From Bacillota bacterium (GTDB taxonomy: Bacteria; Bacillota; Clostridia; Lachnospirales; CAG-274): DNA of 8,977 nt. The position numbers and the translations under genes are program-made. This document shows, in pieces, positions 6,865 through 8,977 of the stretch (within the stretch, counting starts at the first letter, position 1; every line of letters begins with the position of its first letter). The notes under the pieces are model-generated. The model worked only from the letters and a program-made list of their open reading frames with translations. It ran no database searches and was not told the origin of the DNA. The stretch covers positions 1 to 8,977 of the forward strand of contig JAGAHK010000375.1 of the NCBI GenBank assembly GCA_017627115.1. Direction: 5' to 3'.

Positions 6865-7296
6865 TCAGTCCTCCTCTATCATATTGATACGTCTGATATG
6901 TCGTTCGTCACCCGAAAAATCGGTATTGAGCCATGCATCAACAACCGCAAGTGCATGCTCGGGGCCTATTATTCTGCCGCCCATGCAAAGGATATTGCTG
7001 TCATTGTGCAGCCTTGTGAGTCTTGCAGATGCAACATCATGGCAAAGTGCTGCACGTATGCCCTTCACTTTGTTTGCGGCGATCGAGATACCGATGCCCG
7101 TACCGCAGATAAGTATGCCTTTTTTGCACTCCCCTTTAGCAACTGCCTTTGCAACTGCCTTTGCATATACCGGATAATCCACGGAATCGGCGGTATATGT
7201 GCCAAAATCCTTATATTCGATATTGTTTTTGTTAAGATATTCAATTACGGTTTTTTTGAGTTCAAGACCGCCATGGTCACAGCCAATGCCTATCAT
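6865..7296 (-). CDS. rpiB: Ribose-5-phosphate isomerase B
   Basis: Interconverts ribose-5-phosphate and ribulose-5-phosphate in the non-oxidative pentose phosphate pathway. The 143 residues match the RpiB/LacAB family in length and motifs: GCDHGG (5-10) near the N-terminus, ILICGTGIGISIAANK (61-76) with catalytic Cys64, CHDVASARLTRLHNDSN (85-101) with His86, and MGGRIIG (105-111). The start at 7296 follows AGGAGA with a 6-nt gap and gives the usual MIGIGCDHGG opening. A longer frame from TTG 7326 would add ten unlike residues and run into the end of tsaC. It starts 19 nt after the tsaC stop and ends 1 nt before upp. A sugar-phosphate isomerase of the LacA/LacB type is unlikely given these neighbours. 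Confidence 0.96.
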   Translation of the reverse strand: MIGIGCDHGGLELKKTVIEYLNKNNIEYKDFGTYTADSVDYPVYAKAVAKAVAKGECKKGILICGTGIGISIAANKVKGIRAALCHDVASARLTRLHNDSNILCMGGRIIGPEHALAVVDAWLNTDFSGDERHIRRINMIEED

Positions 7297-7302
7297 AAGT
7301 TT

Positions 7303-7308
7303 TCTCCT
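7303..7308 (-). promoter_or_regulatory. Ribosome binding site deciding the rpiB start
   Basis: AGGAGA on the minus strand, 6 nt before the ATG at 7296. It rules out the in-frame TTG at 7326, which lies upstream of the site. Confidence 0.85.
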
Positions 7309-7315
7309 GTGTATT

Positions 7316-8368
7316 TTATAATTCAATAATGTTATAGCCTGCAGCTTTTTTGAGCCTGTTCATTATTGCAAGACCAAGCTCGCTTTCGGGAAAGCCCTCT
7401 ATAAAAACAGCTTCATAGCCCTTATAATCACATTTGCGCAGCATTTTGAAAAGATTTGCCGCTATAGTCTCGGGATGTTTTCGACTGCCTATAACAAGTA
7501 TGTTTTCGGTATCATATTTATCTTTTGTTTCTTCGGTAGCAACAACGCCGCAGACTTTATCCGTGTTTTCTCCCAAAAGCCTGTTTATTTCCGCTACGGT
7601 ATGCTCAATATCGCCTCTGACTATGGTAACATTGGCATCGGGAGAATAATGCGTATATTTCATCCCCGGCGCTTTTGGTTTTTCTCCATCTTTAAGGGCG
7701 CCGAGAACAGCCCCGTCCACCTTTATATCGGGAACTATCTCTTTAAGCATCTCAAGCGTTATTGAACCCGGACGCAGCAGGCAGGGTACAGAGCCGCTGA
7801 CATCCACTATTGTAGATTCAAGCCCGAATTCACAGCTGCCGCCGTCTATTATCATATCTATTTTGCCGCTCAGGTCAAACTCTACGTGAGAAGCCCTTGT
7901 TGGACTCGGTTTGCCGCTTGTGTTTGCGCTCGGTGCAGCTATGGGCACACCGCAAGCAGTTATAAACTCCTGCGCCGTCCTGTTTTCGGGATAACGTATG
8001 GCAACGGTATCAAGACCGCCGCTTGTCTGCATAGGTATAACATCCGTTTTTTTGAAAACCAGCGTTATCGGTCCCGGCATAAATGCTTTCATTAGTTTTT
8101 TTGCATTTTCGTTTATCTCTTTTACAAGGGGCAAAAGCTGTTCAAAACCCGATATATGTGCTATAAGCGGATTGTCGGACGGTCTGCCCTTTGCTTCATA
8201 TATTTTTTTTACCGCTTCGCCGTCAAGCGCGTTCGCGCCCAGACCGTAAACGGTTTCCGTAGGAAACGCCACAAGACCGCCGGTATTAATCACCTTAGCG
8301 GCCTTGGAAAAAATGGCTTTATTTAACTGCGGATCATTGTAATCTACCGTTAGTATTTCTGTTTTCAA
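7316..8368 (-). CDS. tsaC: L-threonylcarbamoyladenylate synthase (TsaC/Sua5)
   Basis: Makes threonylcarbamoyl-AMP from threonine, bicarbonate and ATP, the first step of t6A formation at position 37 of ANN-decoding tRNAs. The 350 residues are the long Sua5 form. The YrdC-type domain (about 14-210) has FPTETVYGLG (35-44), KGRPSDNPL (60-68), MPGPITLVFK (97-106) and APSANTSGKPSPT (145-157). A linker with PKAPGMKYTHYSP (231-243) leads to the C-terminal Sua5 domain (about 245-346). The start appears to be TTG at 8368: a TGA lies in frame a few codons upstream, and the next start-type codons would cut into the conserved N-terminus. The ribosome binding site is weak (AAAGAAAGTGAT, 5 nt before the TTG), suggesting modest translation. 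The next gene, rpiB, follows after 19 nt. Confidence 0.95.
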   Translation of the reverse strand: MKTEILTVDYNDPQLNKAIFSKAAKVINTGGLVAFPTETVYGLGANALDGEAVKKIYEAKGRPSDNPLIAHISGFEQLLPLVKEINENAKKLMKAFMPGPITLVFKKTDVIPMQTSGGLDTVAIRYPENRTAQEFITACGVPIAAPSANTSGKPSPTRASHVEFDLSGKIDMIIDGGSCEFGLESTIVDVSGSVPCLLRPGSITLEMLKEIVPDIKVDGAVLGALKDGEKPKAPGMKYTHYSPDANVTIVRGDIEHTVAEINRLLGENTDKVCGVVATEETKDKYDTENILVIGSRKHPETIAANLFKMLRKCDYKGYEAVFIEGFPESELGLAIMNRLKKAAGYNIIEL

Positions 8369-8374
8369 TTGAAA

Positions 8375-8419
8375 TCACTTTCTTTTAAAGTCACTTTCTT
8401 ATCCGAAAATCACTTTATT
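8375..8419 (-). repeat. Three short direct repeats in the SEC-C to tsaC gap
   Basis: TCACTTTCTT at 8375-8384 and 8391-8400, and TCACTTTATT at 8410-8419 (plus-strand reading), 16 and 19 nt apart. They fill the 49-nt gap; the third copy enters the stop codon of the SEC-C gene. On the coding strand they read AAGAAAGTGA and AATAAAGTGA, and the copy nearest tsaC doubles as its weak ribosome binding site. Function unknown; low-complexity drift is possible. Confidence 0.45.
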
Positions 8420-8939
8420 ATTCCGCAGCTGCGGTATTTGCATGCTTGCCGCAGCACTTCTTATATTTAAGACCGCTGCCACATGGACAAGGATCGTTTC
8501 TGCCGACCTTTGCGTTCGGGTTGATATATGTGCCCGAATTCTTCTGTTCTTTATAGTATTTCTTCATTTCTTCTTCCTTGAAGATGTTTTTCCACTGGGG
8601 AAGAGAATAAAGATGATCTGCCTTGTACTCTACCATTTTTTTGTAAAGTGTGGGGAAATCTATCTTGATGGTAACTTCCGTTTCTTCTTCAAGATGCTCG
8701 ATATCTATACGGGGTTCCTGTGTTTCGTTAATGCCGTCGATAAAGCCGATGATATAAACAGGTGTCATATCATAGCGTTCTGCAAGCTGCTTAACAGTAC
8801 CCTTGATCTCTGTCGTCTTGTTTTCAAGGATAGATTCATATATCTTCTGTTCCTGCGGCATATACTCGTCCCAAACGCGCTCATTTGTTCTGCCGTCTCT
8901 GTTATAAGCCGCACCAAACCATTGTTCATATAATGTCAT
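8418..8939 (-). CDS. SEC-C motif (zinc-binding) protein of unknown function
   Basis: The 173-residue cytosolic protein ends with a SEC-C metal-binding motif, [19 protein letters not shown] (146-164), in which Cys151, Cys153, Cys162 and Cys163 give the C-x-C-x8-C-C zinc pattern known from the tail of SecA and from many stand-alone proteins. The rest (about 1-130) is a charged, mostly helical domain with no catalytic motif I recognise. It is not SecA: there is no DEAD motor and the length is far too short. The ATG at 8939 has GGGAGG 9 nt upstream. It is the first gene of the minus-strand run, 49 nt before tsaC, so co-transcription is likely but less certain than for the later genes. Its promoter would lie at or beyond the window edge (a TATATT at 8961-8956 is a possible -10). 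Confidence 0.9.
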   Translation of the reverse strand: MTLYEQWFGAAYNRDGRTNERVWDEYMPQEQKIYESILENKTTEIKGTVKQLAERYDMTPVYIIGFIDGINETQEPRIDIEHLEEETEVTIKIDFPTLYKKMVEYKADHLYSLPQWKNIFKEEEMKKYYKEQKNSGTYINPNAKVGRNDPCPCGSGLKYKKCCGKHANTAAAE

Positions 8940-8977
8940 AAATAATTTCCTCCCGAATATAATTTACGGTAATTATT

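Noticed and set aside
7297..7326. N-terminal extension of rpiB from a TTG
   Set aside because: It overlaps the tsaC stop region, lies upstream of the AGGAGA site, and adds residues not seen in RpiB proteins.
8387..8397. Palindromic 11-mer AAAGTCACTTT shared with 3092-3102 in the bioY terminator
   Set aside because: Chance 11-base matches are expected in 9 kb, and the 3092 copy is explained by the terminator stem; no third copy of the full word was seen.
8369..8417. Possible terminator between the SEC-C gene and tsaC
   Set aside because: The best stem is only ACTTT with AAAGT around a 5-nt loop and no T-run follows, too weak to call.
1..8977. Defence island, CRISPR array, prophage, transposon or other novel multi-gene system
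   Set aside because: No repeat-spacer structure, transposase, integrase, or cluster of unknown genes was found; only two of nine genes lack an assignable role and they are not adjacent.

Overview
The window looks like a piece of chromosome from a low-GC, probably strictly anaerobic member of the Clostridia (Bacillota), perhaps an Oscillospirales/Ruminococcus-type gut organism. The grounds are strong Shine-Dalgarno sites, sigma-A type promoters, a BirA-type biotin operator, a BioB that resembles those of anaerobes, and a zinc-ribbon membrane protein of a style common in Clostridia. The genus is a guess. No mobile element, CRISPR array, rRNA or tRNA gene was seen, and no gene-free stretch exceeds 300 bases. 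The longest, 1424-1586, is a fully interpretable divergent promoter region.

Layout. Positions 1-1423 (minus) hold the first 474 residues of the membrane protease FtsH, which runs off the left edge. Its promoter is divergent from a plus-strand biotin operon, bioB-bioY (1587-3073), whose promoter is overlapped by a near-perfect BirA operator. This operon converges on a minus-strand pair: a PLP-dependent aminotransferase (5077-3908), then a zinc-ribbon/helical/four-TM protein of unknown function (3895-3110). One A/T-flanked hairpin between the converging units can serve as terminator for both. Positions 8939-5186 (minus) hold a five-gene run: a SEC-C motif protein, tsaC/sua5 (threonylcarbamoyl-AMP synthase), rpiB, upp and a wecA/tagO-type glycosyl-phosphate transferase. 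It ends at a strong GC-rich terminator (5156-5181).

How the genes work together. The bioB-bioY unit makes biotin from dethiobiotin and imports biotin, and is apparently repressed by holo-BirA. The five-gene run joins housekeeping steps: tRNA t6A formation, ribose-5-phosphate supply, PRPP-dependent uracil salvage, and the first lipid-linked step of cell-wall glycopolymer synthesis. Tight spacing from tsaC to tagO (gaps of 1 to about 25 nt) supports one transcript.

I found no previously undescribed system. The points most worth a second look are the biotin locus (operator, atypical BioB cysteine pattern, no other bio genes beside it) and the uncharacterised zinc-ribbon membrane protein. Several starts were moved from the longest possible reading frame on the basis of Shine-Dalgarno spacing: bioB, the aminotransferase and rpiB.
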